A DNA stretch of 64,000 bases, taken from contig OZ250159.1 of assembly GCA_965237785.1 (NCBI GenBank), positions 3,348,001-3,412,000 on the forward strand. The letters are read 5' to 3'. Below the pieces are notes generated by a model. The model worked only from the letters and a program-made list of their open reading frames with translations. It was not told where the DNA came from and did not search any database. Numbering within the stretch: the stretch's first letter is position 1; each line of letters begins with the position of its first letter. Source of the DNA: UBA6522 sp965237785. GTDB taxonomy: Bacteria; Pseudomonadota; Gammaproteobacteria; Steroidobacterales; Rariloculaceae. The translations under genes and the position numbers were made by a program. Below, piece by piece: positions 17,304 through 26,633 of the stretch.

Positions 17304-18770
17304 TCATCTACTGTCGCGCAGCTTTTCGACTTCAGCCTGTAACGCGCCATATGCTGTGCGTTCCTCACTGGACAACTCCCCGGCGAGCAGGTTGTCGTGT
17401 TCGTAGGGATCCGACTCCAGATCGTAGAATTCCTCAACGCCGTCAATTCTCAGGAGCTTGTATCGATTGTCCCGCATCGCGTAGTCCGCGGTCTCGACTC
17501 CCTCGAATCCACCGAAAAACTCGTCTGCGTACACCCACTCTCTGGGCGACGCCGTGGGGTCGGACAATGTCGACAGGAAGCTGACCGAATCATGTGTAAC
17601 GTCCGCGGGAATCGTTTCTGCTGGATCGATTTCGGCCAATTCCATGATCGTGACGAACAGATCCGTTGAATTGACCAGGGCCTCGGAGACCTCACCCCGC
17701 TGAACGCCGGGCCCCGTCACGATAAAGGGCACGTTGACGCCGCCCTGGTACACCGCGCCCTTGGCGCGTCCGGGCTGAAACGGCGCCGTCACGCTGCCGC
17801 TCGGCGTGCCGTTATCTCCCATGAAGATCACGAACGTATTCTCTAGCACTTCCGGCTCGATGGATGCGAGCAACCGGCCGATCTGCGTGTCCATGGTTTC
17901 GATCATGGCTGCGTAGTCGCTGTTCGAAGCCCCCGTGCGTGTATCGTCGGGCGGGGTATGCAGCGGTGTGTGAGGCAGGTTGAATCCGAACCACACGAAC
18001 CAGGGGCTGTCGCCCTGCGCTTCGATCCACGCGATGGCGTCGTCCACCTTGTCGGTCGGCGCATATCCCACCATGCCCGTCACCTCGCCGTCGATCACCT
18101 TGTTCCAGGCGAAATACGACTCGACCCCACCGGTGGCTCCCCCGGAGAAATAGTCGAAACCGATCCGGTTGGGGTGATCCAGCCACCCGTTGCTCGCTTC
18201 CGCCAGGTGCCACTTTCCGATCGCCGCCGTGGAGTAACCGAGTTGCTCGTTGGCATCGAATGCCTGGGGCAGGGTGAATTCGTCAACGCCAAGGCCAGGG
18301 CGGGGGAGATTCTGGAGACCGCCGCCTCCCATCGCCATCGCGCCGCCCATCCCCGAGGTGACGTTCGGCAGGGCCCACTGGGGAATTTGCGGCGGCTCCG
18401 GCAAGGGACCCCGGTTGGTAACGGGTCTGCCGATTCCCGTTCGGAAGCCATAGCGTCCGGTCACGATGGTCGCCCGGGTCGGCGAACAGACGGGTTGCGA
18501 CCAGAAATTGGTGAAGCGTACGCCCTGTCGCGCCAGGTCATCCAGATTGGAGGTCACCGGCGGGCTCTCGCCCACACCGTAGGACGCCACGGTCTCGACA
18601 CCCATGTCGTCGCCGATTATCAGCAAGATGTTCGGGGCGGAGTTCGCTTTACCGGCGATGCCCGCTGCGATTGCAAGGCCGGCGGTAATCAGCCGAAGGC
18701 GCTTCGCGGGCAAGGTGAAACCCAACCGAACGGGCGGTGCCTGTGCGCCTAATTGATCCGACTCGCTCAC
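17304..18770 (-). CDS. Sulfatase (arylsulfatase family)
   Basis: A 488-residue alkaline-phosphatase-superfamily enzyme. The metal site NILLIIGDDMG is near residue 48. The formylglycine signature CSPTRATIVTGRYG is present with Cys as the residue to be modified, then GKWHLAE and FIGDNGTP-type (IFMGDNGTPSG) metal ligands, and the C-terminal subdomain YKLLRIDGVEEFYDLESDP. An N-terminal hydrophobic segment (LITAGLAIAAGIAGKANSA) suggests export. The start is a GTG at 18770, 12 bp after the previous gene, so it is operonic. The substrate class (sulfated glycan or aryl sulfate) cannot be resolved. Confidence 0.9.
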   Translation of the reverse strand: MSESDQLGAQAPPVRLGFTLPAKRLRLITAGLAIAAGIAGKANSAPNILLIIGDDMGVETVASYGVGESPPVTSNLDDLARQGVRFTNFWSQPVCSPTRATIVTGRYGFRTGIGRPVTNRGPLPEPPQIPQWALPNVTSGMGGAMAMGGGGLQNLPRPGLGVDEFTLPQAFDANEQLGYSTAAIGKWHLAEASNGWLDHPNRIGFDYFSGGATGGVESYFAWNKVIDGEVTGMVGYAPTDKVDDAIAWIEAQGDSPWFVWFGFNLPHTPLHTPPDDTRTGASNSDYAAMIETMDTQIGRLLASIEPEVLENTFVIFMGDNGTPSGSVTAPFQPGRAKGAVYQGGVNVPFIVTGPGVQRGEVSEALVNSTDLFVTIMELAEIDPAETIPADVTHDSVSFLSTLSDPTASPREWVYADEFFGGFEGVETADYAMRDNRYKLLRIDGVEEFYDLESDPYEHDNLLAGELSSEERTAYGALQAEVEKLRDSR

Positions 18771-18782
18771 GATTCCGGCCGC

Positions 18783-19361
18783 TCAGTCCGAGCTTTCCCA
18801 CTCAGCGACGCAGTCATAAAACTCCACCATCTCGGTGCCGGGCTGCCACCGCCAACCGCGCTCGAGTTCAACCGGAGCGCTGAACATGACCGGGTCCGTC
18901 GCGACGATCGTGTAGTGCAGCCGACTCTCATCGTCTGCAACCCGGAACGTCTCGACGTAGCTCATCTGGTCGGACTGCGGCGTGCCGTAAGGATCGAAGT
19001 ACGGCCAATCGATATGCGTCGTCTCCACAACGAGCGTGTCCCCCTCCCAGCGGCCGATTGAGTGACCGGCACGGGACGGCACGAACTCGTCCGGGTGTTC
19101 GTCCATGTTCACGTGGATCGTTCGCTCGATGTCCATGAGGCCGTACTTGAGCGTGATCGTGTCCTCGGTCTGGATGATCTCATTGACGTGACGATCGAAC
19201 TCCCAGTCGAAAAAGATGTACCCGTGAGGGTTCACGAAACGAACCTCCGTAACGGCGCCGGTAACCTCTACGGGATCGCCCCCGCCGAACTGTCCCGGGC
19301 CGTGATGCGCGTGAGCCGTCGTCGCTGCGAAAAGCATCGGGGTAATGCAGGCGATTCTCAT
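18783..19361 (-). CDS. DUF6152-type exported protein fused by deletion to a GHSIGxWxGDTLV domain
   Basis: A 192-residue protein. The signal (MRIACITPMLFAATTAHAHHG) and the first half of a DUF6152 domain (VEVTGAVTEVRFVNPHGYIFF) run to about residue 55. They join directly to a C-terminal domain (TITLKYGLMDIERTIHVN, GHSIGRWEGDTLVVETTHI). In the related 368-residue gene at 54014 these blocks are separated by well over 100 residues. I read this as a shortened version produced by an in-frame deletion, possibly still folded. Heads the sulfatase/amidohydrolase operon. Confidence 0.65.
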   Translation of the reverse strand: MRIACITPMLFAATTAHAHHGPGQFGGGDPVEVTGAVTEVRFVNPHGYIFFDWEFDRHVNEIIQTEDTITLKYGLMDIERTIHVNMDEHPDEFVPSRAGHSIGRWEGDTLVVETTHIDWPYFDPYGTPQSDQMSYVETFRVADDESRLHYTIVATDPVMFSAPVELERGWRWQPGTEMVEFYDCVAEWESSD

Positions 19362-19491
19362 GCGGATCTCCTATATCGATTGAATCGAGAGTAGTTGCTC
19401 GCTACCCGGGGGCCGACTTCGTCGCCATCGGCGGTCGTCAGCGATCTCAAGCCGACGGCATTCGAGCCATCACGTGTCCGACGGCGCAGAT

Positions 19492-19920
19492 CTATTCACG
19501 CCTGATCGTCACCGGGGGGACATTCTCACGTGCTCGTCTTTGACGAACCTCCTCCAGGATGACCGTGGTCCCTCGTTCGGTAATGATCGTGCTGAGAGCC
19601 ATCGTGTCCGAGCCATCCCGCGCCGGCCATCCGAGAATGGTCACGGTCTCTCCGACATCAGCCACATCCCGCGGATGCTCGAAGCTGTCCCAGCGCCTCG
19701 GCGCCATGCTCTCGATTTCCCAGGTTTCCTTCGAACCGTCTTCAAGCTCCGCCTCGAGGACGAGCTGTATGTGCGGTTGAGAAAACTCGAACAGCGTCAA
19801 CACGCCGGTTCGCTGAATCTTGTTGTCGATGTCGTAGATCGCGAAAGAATGATGCGCCTCAGACTCGCCATATAACCCAGCCACAAGAGCTACAACTATT
19901 GCTTTTGTCGACTGATTCAC
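19492..19920 (-). CDS. DUF6152-family exported protein
   Basis: A 142-residue protein starting at a GTG (19920). A short signal ends in EAHHSFAIYD, the hallmark HHS after cleavage in DUF6152. Then come GVLTLFEFSQPHIQLVLEAE, WEIESMAPRRW, GETVTILGWPARDGS and ALSTIITERGTTV, the complete small beta-domain. Molecular function unknown. Members co-occur in this window with sulfatases, cytochromes and propellers. It appears full length, unlike several paralogs. Confidence 0.75.
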   Translation of the reverse strand: MNQSTKAIVVALVAGLYGESEAHHSFAIYDIDNKIQRTGVLTLFEFSQPHIQLVLEAELEDGSKETWEIESMAPRRWDSFEHPRDVADVGETVTILGWPARDGSDTMALSTIITERGTTVILEEVRQRRARENVPPVTIRRE

Positions 19921-20047
19921 TACTGTTCACCCAATTTGATGCGGACTACGCCTGAGCCTCAAGTTGCCCAAGAATACGTTTCCGGCGGGAACTATTAAAG
20001 GCTTGCGACAGTAACAGTTCCGGCATAAGTTTGAAGGCTGACGCGGC

Positions 20048-20650
20048 TTACTCCTCAGCGCACTGGAACGACAGGACTTCCATCCCGGGCCGCCAGGTCC
20101 AGGACTTGGTCAGTACGGCAGGACCGACAAGGATTTCGGGATCGGTGGCCGTCAGTTCCAACATCAGCTCGCTGCCTTCGTCATTCACCGTGAAACGCTC
20201 AACCACTTCGATCGCCGCCGATTGAGGAATCCCGGTCTGCCGGAACCAAGGATAGTCGATGCCGGTTGTCGTGACGACGAGCGTCTCATCCTGCCACTCG
20301 CCGATTGAGTGCCCCAGCAATGTCGGGGCAGGCTGCCCGAGCTCCGGCCGGGGATTCATGGATATGACGCGAACCGTATCGTATTCCTCAAGGCGGATGT
20401 GAATGTCGTCGCCTTGCCGGACGAATTCCATGGGATTGGGCTGCGCCATGAGTTCCGGCATTCCCTTGAGCGTACAACCGTCGAGCACCGAATCCCACGG
20501 CATTTTAGCCATCTCCTCGGCAACCCGGCGCGCATCTTCGGTAAGCGTATAGCGCTCTTCGGTGAACCCTCCCTGGCCCGACCAGACCCGAAAGATCCCC
20601 AGCGTCGGATCGCTCGACGGCTCCGGGTAGTGCGCCGGGCTCGAACGGAC
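20048..20650 (-). pseudogene. C-terminal fragment of the GHSIGxWxDETLVV protein family
   Basis: From an internal ATG at 20512 the protein reads CTLKGMPELMAQPNPMEFV, LLGHSIGEWQDETLVVTTTG and a C-terminal FTVNDEGSELMLELTATDP, homologous to the C-terminal domains at 18783, 51154 and 54014. The frame is open further upstream (FRVWSGQGGFTEERYTLTE) to about 20650, where it meets an oppositely oriented dehydrogenase fragment. The signal peptide and N-terminal domain are lost, so this is probably a remnant. Confidence 0.65.
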
Positions 20651-20652
20651 AT

Positions 20653-20905
20653 CGCCAATTCTCCGCCGACTACTCGCGCCCCTACATTGCCCACGCCTCC
20701 ATGTCCCCCTCCGCCGCCGTGGCGAATTGGGACGGTACGCGCCTGACCGTCTGGAGTCACACCCAGGGCGGCTTCGAGCTGCGGGGTGCGATCGCTACCG
20801 CCCTCGATCTGCCTGAATCGCAAATTCGCTGTATTCATGTGGAAGGGGCGGGTTGCTACGGACAGAACGGCGCGGACGATGCCGGACTGGACGCCGCAAT
20901 GATCG
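20653..20905 (+). pseudogene. Fragment of a molybdopterin-binding aldehyde/isoquinoline oxidoreductase
   Basis: About 84 residues in one frame (FSADYSRPYIAHASMSPSA, LTVWSHTQGGFELRGAIA, IHVEGAGCYGQNGADDAGLD) match the large-subunit region of xanthine-dehydrogenase-family molybdenum hydroxylases. Both ends break abruptly: the left end against a minus-strand gene fragment, the right end into a different short frame. From about 20906 to 21062 another unassigned scrap follows (GITPRPLAPEEDFPQS). No intact copy is in the window. Confidence 0.7.
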
Positions 20906-21089
20906 CCATATTTTTCGAGCCGACTGGATCGGCATTACACCACGGCCGCTTGCTCCAGAGGAGGACTTTCCGCAATCCATCCTCGGCGGAATACCCCCGC
21001 GGTCACGAAACGCCACCCTTCGCGCAGATTCGCACCGGGTCTCACCCGAGGCAACCCCCTAATCTTGCGGACATCGCTTCATCGCAGGG

Positions 21090-22571
21090 ATGCGAGCCAT
21101 GGGCACACCCGTGCGCGACTTTGCGCAGGCCAGGGGACTCATCGCGCCGCCGGGCTACCGGCGCCACCGCCCCGAGGCGACGCTGCTCTATCGGCTCGTT
21201 GCGGAACACTATCCGGTCTTTCGAGATCAACGGGCAGCCGAGGCGCGGCCGCTGCCTCGGTACGTGGAGGAAGAATTCGAGGCTTATCTCCAATGCGGGC
21301 GGCTCGAGCACGGCTTTCTGCGCGTGCGCTGCGAGGGCTGCCACGCCGAGAAGCTCGTGGCCTTCAGCTGCAAGCGTCGCGGGTTTTGTCCGAGTTGTGG
21401 CGGGCGGCGGATGGCTGAGACTGCCGCGCTCCTGGTCGAAGAGGTATGGCCGCGAAGACCGATGCGGCAATGGGTGCTGTCGTTGCCTTTTGCGCTGAGG
21501 TTCCTGCTCGCGACACGGCCCACCGTGCTGACCCAGGTGCTCGGCATCGTCTATCGCGCCATCTCGGGGCACCTGATCGGGCAGGCGGGTATGACGCGGG
21601 CGAGCGCTGCGACCGGCGCGGTGACACTGATCCAGCGTTTCGGCTCGGCGCTCAATCTCAACATTCACTTCCACATGCTGTTTCTGGACGGCGTTTACGT
21701 CGGTGAGGAAATGGGTTTGCGGTTCGTGCCCGTGCCCGCACCGAGTCGGGCGGCGCTCGAGGGCCTGGTGCAGACGATCGCCGAGCGGGTCGGGCGCTCG
21801 CTCGAGCACGCCGGGCTCATCACGCGCGACATCGAGAACGCCTACCTGGCCTTCGATCCGAGCGAGGAAACACCCATACACAGCTTGCTCGGCCATTCGA
21901 TTACGTACCGGATCGCAACCGGACCGCGCGAGGGGCAGAAGGTGTTCACGCTGCAGACTCTGGCGCCGGACACGGACCGCTCAAGTGCCAACGTGGCTGA
22001 GAGCTCCGGGTTTTCACTGCATGCAGGCGTGGCAGCCAAAAGCGCCGAGCGCGACAGACTCGAGCATCTGGCCCGCTATGTCTCACGCCCGCCGATCGCC
22101 ACCGAGCGCCTCGCACTGACCGACAGCGGGCAGGTTCGTTATACGTTGAAAACCCCCTATCGCGACGGCACCACGCACGTGATCTTCGAGCCCATGGATT
22201 TTATCGCCCGGCTCGCCGCGCTGGTACCGAAGCCTCGCGCACACCTGACCCGGTATCACGGTGTGTTTGCACCGGCGAGCGCGCTGCGTGCCCGCGTCGT
22301 TCCCCAACGGCCTGCGAGCTCGGGCGAGCCGTCCGCCGCGAGGACCGAGGCCCAGCGGCATCGCTCAATGACCTGGGCGCAGCGGCTCAAGCGCGTGTTC
22401 GCCATCGACATCGACACCTGCCGTCGCTGCGGCGGCACGCTGCGGGTGATTGCGAGCATCGAGGAGCCTCAGGTCATCGAGCGGATCCTCGAACACCTCG
22501 CCCGGGACCGGCAGTCGCTCGATCCGGCGCATCCGAGCCGGGCGCCGCCACCAGCTCGCCTGCCGATCTGA
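21090..22571 (+). CDS. IS91-family transposase (HUH, Y1 type)
   Basis: A 493-residue rolling-circle transposase. The N-terminal zinc finger is CEGCHAEKLVAFSCKRRGF plus CPSCGGRR. The HUH metal site is IHFHML in NLNIHFHMLFLDGVY. The candidate catalytic Tyr lies in ARYVSRPPIA. A second Cys motif, CRRCGGTLRVIASIEEP, lies near the C-terminus. The start ATG 21090 has AGGG upstream. This is the only full-length copy of three in the window (the others lie at about 26977 and 42133). It nicks and joins single strands at the element ends without target duplication. Confidence 0.92.
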   Translation: MRAMGTPVRDFAQARGLIAPPGYRRHRPEATLLYRLVAEHYPVFRDQRAAEARPLPRYVEEEFEAYLQCGRLEHGFLRVRCEGCHAEKLVAFSCKRRGFCPSCGGRRMAETAALLVEEVWPRRPMRQWVLSLPFALRFLLATRPTVLTQVLGIVYRAISGHLIGQAGMTRASAATGAVTLIQRFGSALNLNIHFHMLFLDGVYVGEEMGLRFVPVPAPSRAALEGLVQTIAERVGRSLEHAGLITRDIENAYLAFDPSEETPIHSLLGHSITYRIATGPREGQKVFTLQTLAPDTDRSSANVAESSGFSLHAGVAAKSAERDRLEHLARYVSRPPIATERLALTDSGQVRYTLKTPYRDGTTHVIFEPMDFIARLAALVPKPRAHLTRYHGVFAPASALRARVVPQRPASSGEPSAARTEAQRHRSMTWAQRLKRVFAIDIDTCRRCGGTLRVIASIEEPQVIERILEHLARDRQSLDPAHPSRAPPPARLPI

Positions 22572-22806
22572 CCCATCGAGATACGCGCGAAGCAGGCGCT
22601 TCCACGGGCGGGTTCGGCCTCGCCCCGCGCAATGAGCCCGGAGCGGCGGCATTTCTTGCCACGCCGGGGAGATTCGCAGGGACGATCGAACGCCATTGGC
22701 TGGCAACGGTCGCCCACAAGACCAAATGCGCACCGAGTTACGCCCTCATCGACGCTCTCAGCTGCTCCAATACCCCTGCCGTAGGGCCTTTAAAATTACT
22801 ATCCTT
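21090..22806 (+). mobile_element. IS91-family element, copy 1 (5' boundary uncertain)
   Basis: The right boundary is fixed by comparison. The sequence ending GGGCCTTTAAAATTACTATC plus CTT is identical in all three copies and diverges immediately after 22806, 27527 and 43088. The left boundary lies between about 20950 and 21090 and cannot be fixed because both other copies are 5' truncated. There are no terminal inverted repeats, as expected for IS91. Confidence 0.8.
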
Positions 22807-23340
22807 AGCGATGACCTTATCGAAAAGTCAGGTTCTCCCTTTGCGGTTGAAACATGCCATATTAAGTTAAAGAACTCTGACTTGACCGCTCACATTTATC
22901 GTTCATTGTTTGATACGTCACGTCAATATCGAGAAAGCTTTGATGTTTACGGATCTAAAAAGTCCTTTGAATGGCCGCTCATTGAAGGGGAGGATCCGGT
23001 TCTTCATACGGCAAAAAAACCCGAACCGGAGATACCCGAACGTATTAAGGTACCGGATTATGGACATCTGTTACCGGAAGAGATACGCGAGTTTACCTTG
23101 GAAGGAGTGTATGATGCAGATGAGCATGCTCACTTATCCTTTATCCAGGGAGCTGGCCACGGAGGTTCTCACCCACACTTAGTACATGAGTTTGTCGACT
23201 CTATTGTTAACGATCGTGATCCTTACCCCAATGCGGTCCAATCTGCAAACTGGACATGTGTTGGCTTGCTGGCCCATGAGTCAGCTATGGAAGGTGGAGT
23301 CATTAAACGACTACCCGACTTCACGTTATCAGTAACATAG
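22807..23340 (+). pseudogene. C-terminal fragment of a Gfo/Idh/MocA-type oxidoreductase
   Basis: Immediately after the IS91 end, an AT-richer frame reads PFAVETCHIKLKNSDLTAHI, SFDVYGSKKSFEWPLIEGE, HPHLVHEFVDSIVND and AHESAMEGGVIKRLPDF, the C-terminal half of an NAD(P)-dependent sugar/inositol-type dehydrogenase. The nucleotide-binding N-terminus is missing. The frame is fused in sequence with the tail of the IS91 element, so any product would be chimeric. Base composition differs sharply from the host, which indicates horizontal acquisition. Confidence 0.7.
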
Positions 23341-23392
23341 GAAAATAAATTTACCTGTTATTCAAATATAAACGGAACGAGGCCACGAACTG

Positions 23393-25654
23393 ATGCAAAA
23401 GCAACTCTATTTATTCTCTCCCCTGACCTTCCTTTTTGTCCTGATAGCATTCGGCTGGGTGGATAATGATACATCGGCCCAAACAAGTACCGCTGTTCAA
23501 AAAAGCAGACTGAATAATTTCGTTGATTGGGCTACTTATCGTGGCGATCAGGAAGGAACTGGATACTCTTCTCTAAGCCAAATTACAATCGAAAATGTTC
23601 AGTTATTAGAAGAAGTGTGGACCTATGATACAAGGAATCTTGTCCGGCCGGGGATGTCATCTAACCCGATTGTTATTGAAGGTGTGATGTATTTTTCTGA
23701 TCCTGAATTGAATCTTGTTGCCCTGGATGCAGCAACCGGAGAAGAACTCTGGCTGTTTGATCTGTCTGAACACCATTCCAGAGGAGATTATCTCGCCAGT
23801 GGTATTATGAGAGGGGCGGTGTATTGGGAAGATGAGAATGGCAACAACTCAAGAATCTTCCATCTTACGAAAGATCTTGTCTGGGCAATTAACCCGGACG
23901 ACGGCACCCTTATAGAGTCGTTTGGTATCGGCGGGTATATTGATTTAAAGGAAAATCATGTTTGGCCTGCTCACCTGCTGGAAAATAAAATAACGAACAC
24001 CTCACCTCCTGTAATCTATGATGACCATTTGATTTTGGATTCAAATGTTTCGGAAGGAAGAGAAGAACCCCCTGGTAACATCAGATCTTTTAACACGATA
24101 ACCGGGGAGTTTGAATGGAGATTTCAAACCATTCCTATAGAAGGACAGCCCGGGTATGAGACGTGGGAGTGGGAAGATAATATGGTTTATGGTGGCGCCA
24201 ACTCATGGGGTGGATTTACTGTTGATGAAGAAAGAGGCTGGGTATTTGCCGCCACGGGTTCAGCCACTGGTGGAATCCATGGAGGTGGTGGTGCGAGACC
24301 TGGCAAGAACCTCTTTTCGAATTCCGTTTTAGCCATTGATGCAGAGACTGGAGAATTACAATGGCATTTTCAAACGATTCACCACGATATTTGGGATTAT
24401 GATATCGCTCCTGCACCGATGTTAGCTACTATTACGCAGGATGGCGAAGAAAGAGATGTGGTCGTTCAAACAGGGAAACAGGGTAAAGTATTTGTATTTG
24501 ATCGAGATACCGGAGAATCTCTATTTCCCATTGTAGAAAAACCGGTACCGACAGAGGCGGCACTCGGTGAAGTTGCTTATCCAACTCAACCATGGCCTTT
24601 AAAACCTGACCCACTTGTAAGAACGTCATTTTATGAGTCTGATTTAACCACTATCACACCCGAGTCTCATGAGTCTGCACTGGAGCAATATAAAAGACTG
24701 AGACCCGGACCGATGTATACACCTCCAAGTATAGAAGGAACGATCGTACAGCCCGGAATTCACGGAGGAAATGAATGGGGCGGTCCAGCGTTTGATCCGG
24801 AGACCAATATTGCCTACGTAAACGTAAATGACTTCCCATTTATACTAACGCTGGACATCATACATCCTGATCAATTCGCAGATATGACGGAGACGGCCCA
24901 AGGGAGAACAATATATCTTGCAGCATGTGCGGCTTGTCATGGTGCTGATCGACAAGGAGGGGTAGCTGTTGCTCTTGATAATACAACGCTCAGTTCTGAC
25001 GAACTAAGAGATGTCATTACACAAGGCGTAAATGCGATGCCGGCCTTTCCGGCCTTTGACGAAGATGAATTGGATAATGTTGTAGCCTTTCTTCAAAGTG
25101 AACCTGGTGAAGCAAGATCCACATCTGATATCGATTTAAGTGACGAAAATTTGACGTGGAGTGGAGGAGAGGGCGAATTGAGTTGGTCCACATCAACCCC
25201 ACAGTATGTACCTCAGTTAGAATATTTCACAGACCATATGGGGTATCATGCAATTAAACCACCATGGGGGAAACTCGTTGCGGTAGATGTTGCAAAAGGT
25301 GAAATTAAATGGTCGGTCCCACTCGGAGAATATCCCGGATTAGTAGAAATGGGGATTCGACATACCGGTGCTGAAAACTTTGGCGGAATGGCTGTTACAC
25401 AAGGAGGTTTGATTTTTATAGCAGCAACAGAAGATAACCGGTTCAGAGCATTTGATAAAACCAGCGGCGTGCTTTTGTGGGAATTTGAGATGGATTCGCC
25501 TGGCTTTTCGACTCCCTCCACTTACGAAATTGATGGAAGACAATATGTTGTGATTGTAGCAGGCGGCGGCGGCGGTCGTTATCGTTCGCCTGTAACACAG
25601 GATATTGGAAGGAGGGTTCATGCATTTGCTCTGCCAGGATCGGAAGTTCAATAA
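23393..25654 (+). CDS. PQQ-type quinoprotein dehydrogenase with cytochrome c domain (foreign, low GC)
   Basis: A 753-residue protein with an N-terminal export signal (LYLFSPLTFLFVLIAFGW). Propeller blades typical of membrane-bound or secreted quinoprotein dehydrogenases follow (DWATYRGDQEGTGYSSLSQI, VALDAATGEELWLFD, WHFQTIHHDIWDYDIAPAP). A cytochrome c insert (LAACAACHGADRQGG) around residue 507 and the final blade (FRAFDKTSGVLLWEFEMD) complete it. It would pass electrons from an alcohol, aldose or similar substrate to the respiratory chain from the periplasm. It is AT-rich relative to all neighbours and resembles Bacteroidota/Balneolota-type coding. It appears intact. Confidence 0.85.
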   Translation: MQKQLYLFSPLTFLFVLIAFGWVDNDTSAQTSTAVQKSRLNNFVDWATYRGDQEGTGYSSLSQITIENVQLLEEVWTYDTRNLVRPGMSSNPIVIEGVMYFSDPELNLVALDAATGEELWLFDLSEHHSRGDYLASGIMRGAVYWEDENGNNSRIFHLTKDLVWAINPDDGTLIESFGIGGYIDLKENHVWPAHLLENKITNTSPPVIYDDHLILDSNVSEGREEPPGNIRSFNTITGEFEWRFQTIPIEGQPGYETWEWEDNMVYGGANSWGGFTVDEERGWVFAATGSATGGIHGGGGARPGKNLFSNSVLAIDAETGELQWHFQTIHHDIWDYDIAPAPMLATITQDGEERDVVVQTGKQGKVFVFDRDTGESLFPIVEKPVPTEAALGEVAYPTQPWPLKPDPLVRTSFYESDLTTITPESHESALEQYKRLRPGPMYTPPSIEGTIVQPGIHGGNEWGGPAFDPETNIAYVNVNDFPFILTLDIIHPDQFADMTETAQGRTIYLAACAACHGADRQGGVAVALDNTTLSSDELRDVITQGVNAMPAFPAFDEDELDNVVAFLQSEPGEARSTSDIDLSDENLTWSGGEGELSWSTSTPQYVPQLEYFTDHMGYHAIKPPWGKLVAVDVAKGEIKWSVPLGEYPGLVEMGIRHTGAENFGGMAVTQGGLIFIAATEDNRFRAFDKTSGVLLWEFEMDSPGFSTPSTYEIDGRQYVVIVAGGGGGRYRSPVTQDIGRRVHAFALPGSEVQ

Positions 25655-25677
25655 AGTAAGCGGGATGCTTAAATATT

Positions 25678-26239
25678 GGGCTCCTCCGCAGAATCTGTGG
25701 GTATTTCGAGGGTAGATTCGGCGAAGAACTGACTGGAAAGCAAGCAAGGCGTTGGAGGTGGAGATCGAGCCGCGGGCGAATGGGCGAGCACTGTGCTCGG
25801 GCTGTGAGTTGCCGCGGCCGGGTTATCACAAGCTTGCCGTACGTCGCTTTGAGTTTGTGCCGCTGTGGGGGATGAAGGTGTTTTTCGTCTATGCGCCGCG
25901 GCGGGTGGACTGCTCGAGCTGCGGCGTGCGGGTGGAGCGGCTGCCGTGGGCCTCGGGCAAGCACCGTTTGACAGATGCTTATGCCTGGTTTCTGGCGCGT
26001 TGGGCGAGGCGGCTGAGCTGGAAGGAAGTGGCACAGGTATTCGCGAGCTTCTGCTCAATTGGTTTCGGGCCAAAGGTCAGCTCTCAAGCGGCGTTGTGGA
26101 GGGATTTAATGGCAAGGCAAAACTGACCTCCAGAAAAGCCTTCGGGTTTCGGACCTGTCACGGTGCTGAAATCGCCTTGTACCATGCCCTCGCGCGTTAC
26201 CCGAGCCTGAATTCACCCACAGATTTTGCTGACGAGCCA
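25678..26239 (+). mobile_element. Internally deleted ISL3-family element with both inverted repeats
   Basis: The left end (25678, GGGCTCCTCCGCAGAATCTG followed by TGGGTA) and right end (26212-26239, reverse complement TGGCTCGTCAGCAAAATCTG then TGGGTGA) form ISL3-type terminal inverted repeats. Inside, the N-terminal zinc-finger part of the transposase (CSGCELPRPGYHKLAVRRF, CSSCGVRVERLPWA) reaches about 26050. The extreme C-terminus (GVVEGFNGKAKLTSRKAFG, FRTCHGAEIALYHAL) follows in another frame. The DDE core is lost, so the unit is non-autonomous. No 8-bp target duplication is visible. Confidence 0.82.
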
Positions 26240-26633
26240 GGTTTTCTTCACGGTTTATCTCTTGCTTTTCGAGAAACTCTCAATAATCGTCGGTGCCAAC
26301 CAGTAGCTCCTCGGAATTCCGGGATTCGAAGAATCACGGGAAGCCCGATATCAAGATGCTCTCATAAAGTGGCGACTTCATTTTTGGCGCGCGACGTGCA
26401 GGATGCACAAGTGCCGCGAAGGCCATGGATGGCCGGGAGCGGCCCCGGAGAGATACCTTCTCCCTGCAGTCGGAGCGTCGCTTCGCGCCGAAGGCGAACT
26501 CCCGACCGCCTGGTTCGTAGCCGGGCAGCGTGCTGTATCCTACTGAAAAATATAGCCTTTATGACGACGCCCGTTGACCAACTATCAGTACGCTGCACAA
26601 CAATGCACATCTTGTGTCGGAAATTTGTCGGAA
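26240..26633. other. Non-coding stretch with GC-rich dyads
   Basis: I see no convincing gene here. Notable structure: a GGCCATGGATGGCC dyad at 26421-26434, then GC-rich complementary blocks (GGAGCGGCCCC, GCTTCGCGCCGAAGGCG) to about 26500. CCATGGATGG hairpins of this style occur as dispersed intergenic repeats in some gammaproteobacteria such as Xanthomonadales. Whether this is the same repeat class is not established. Confidence 0.35.

Noticed and set aside
25670..26248. 8-bp target-site duplication around the ISL3 element
   Set aside because: The flanking octamers do not match, so no duplication is claimed.
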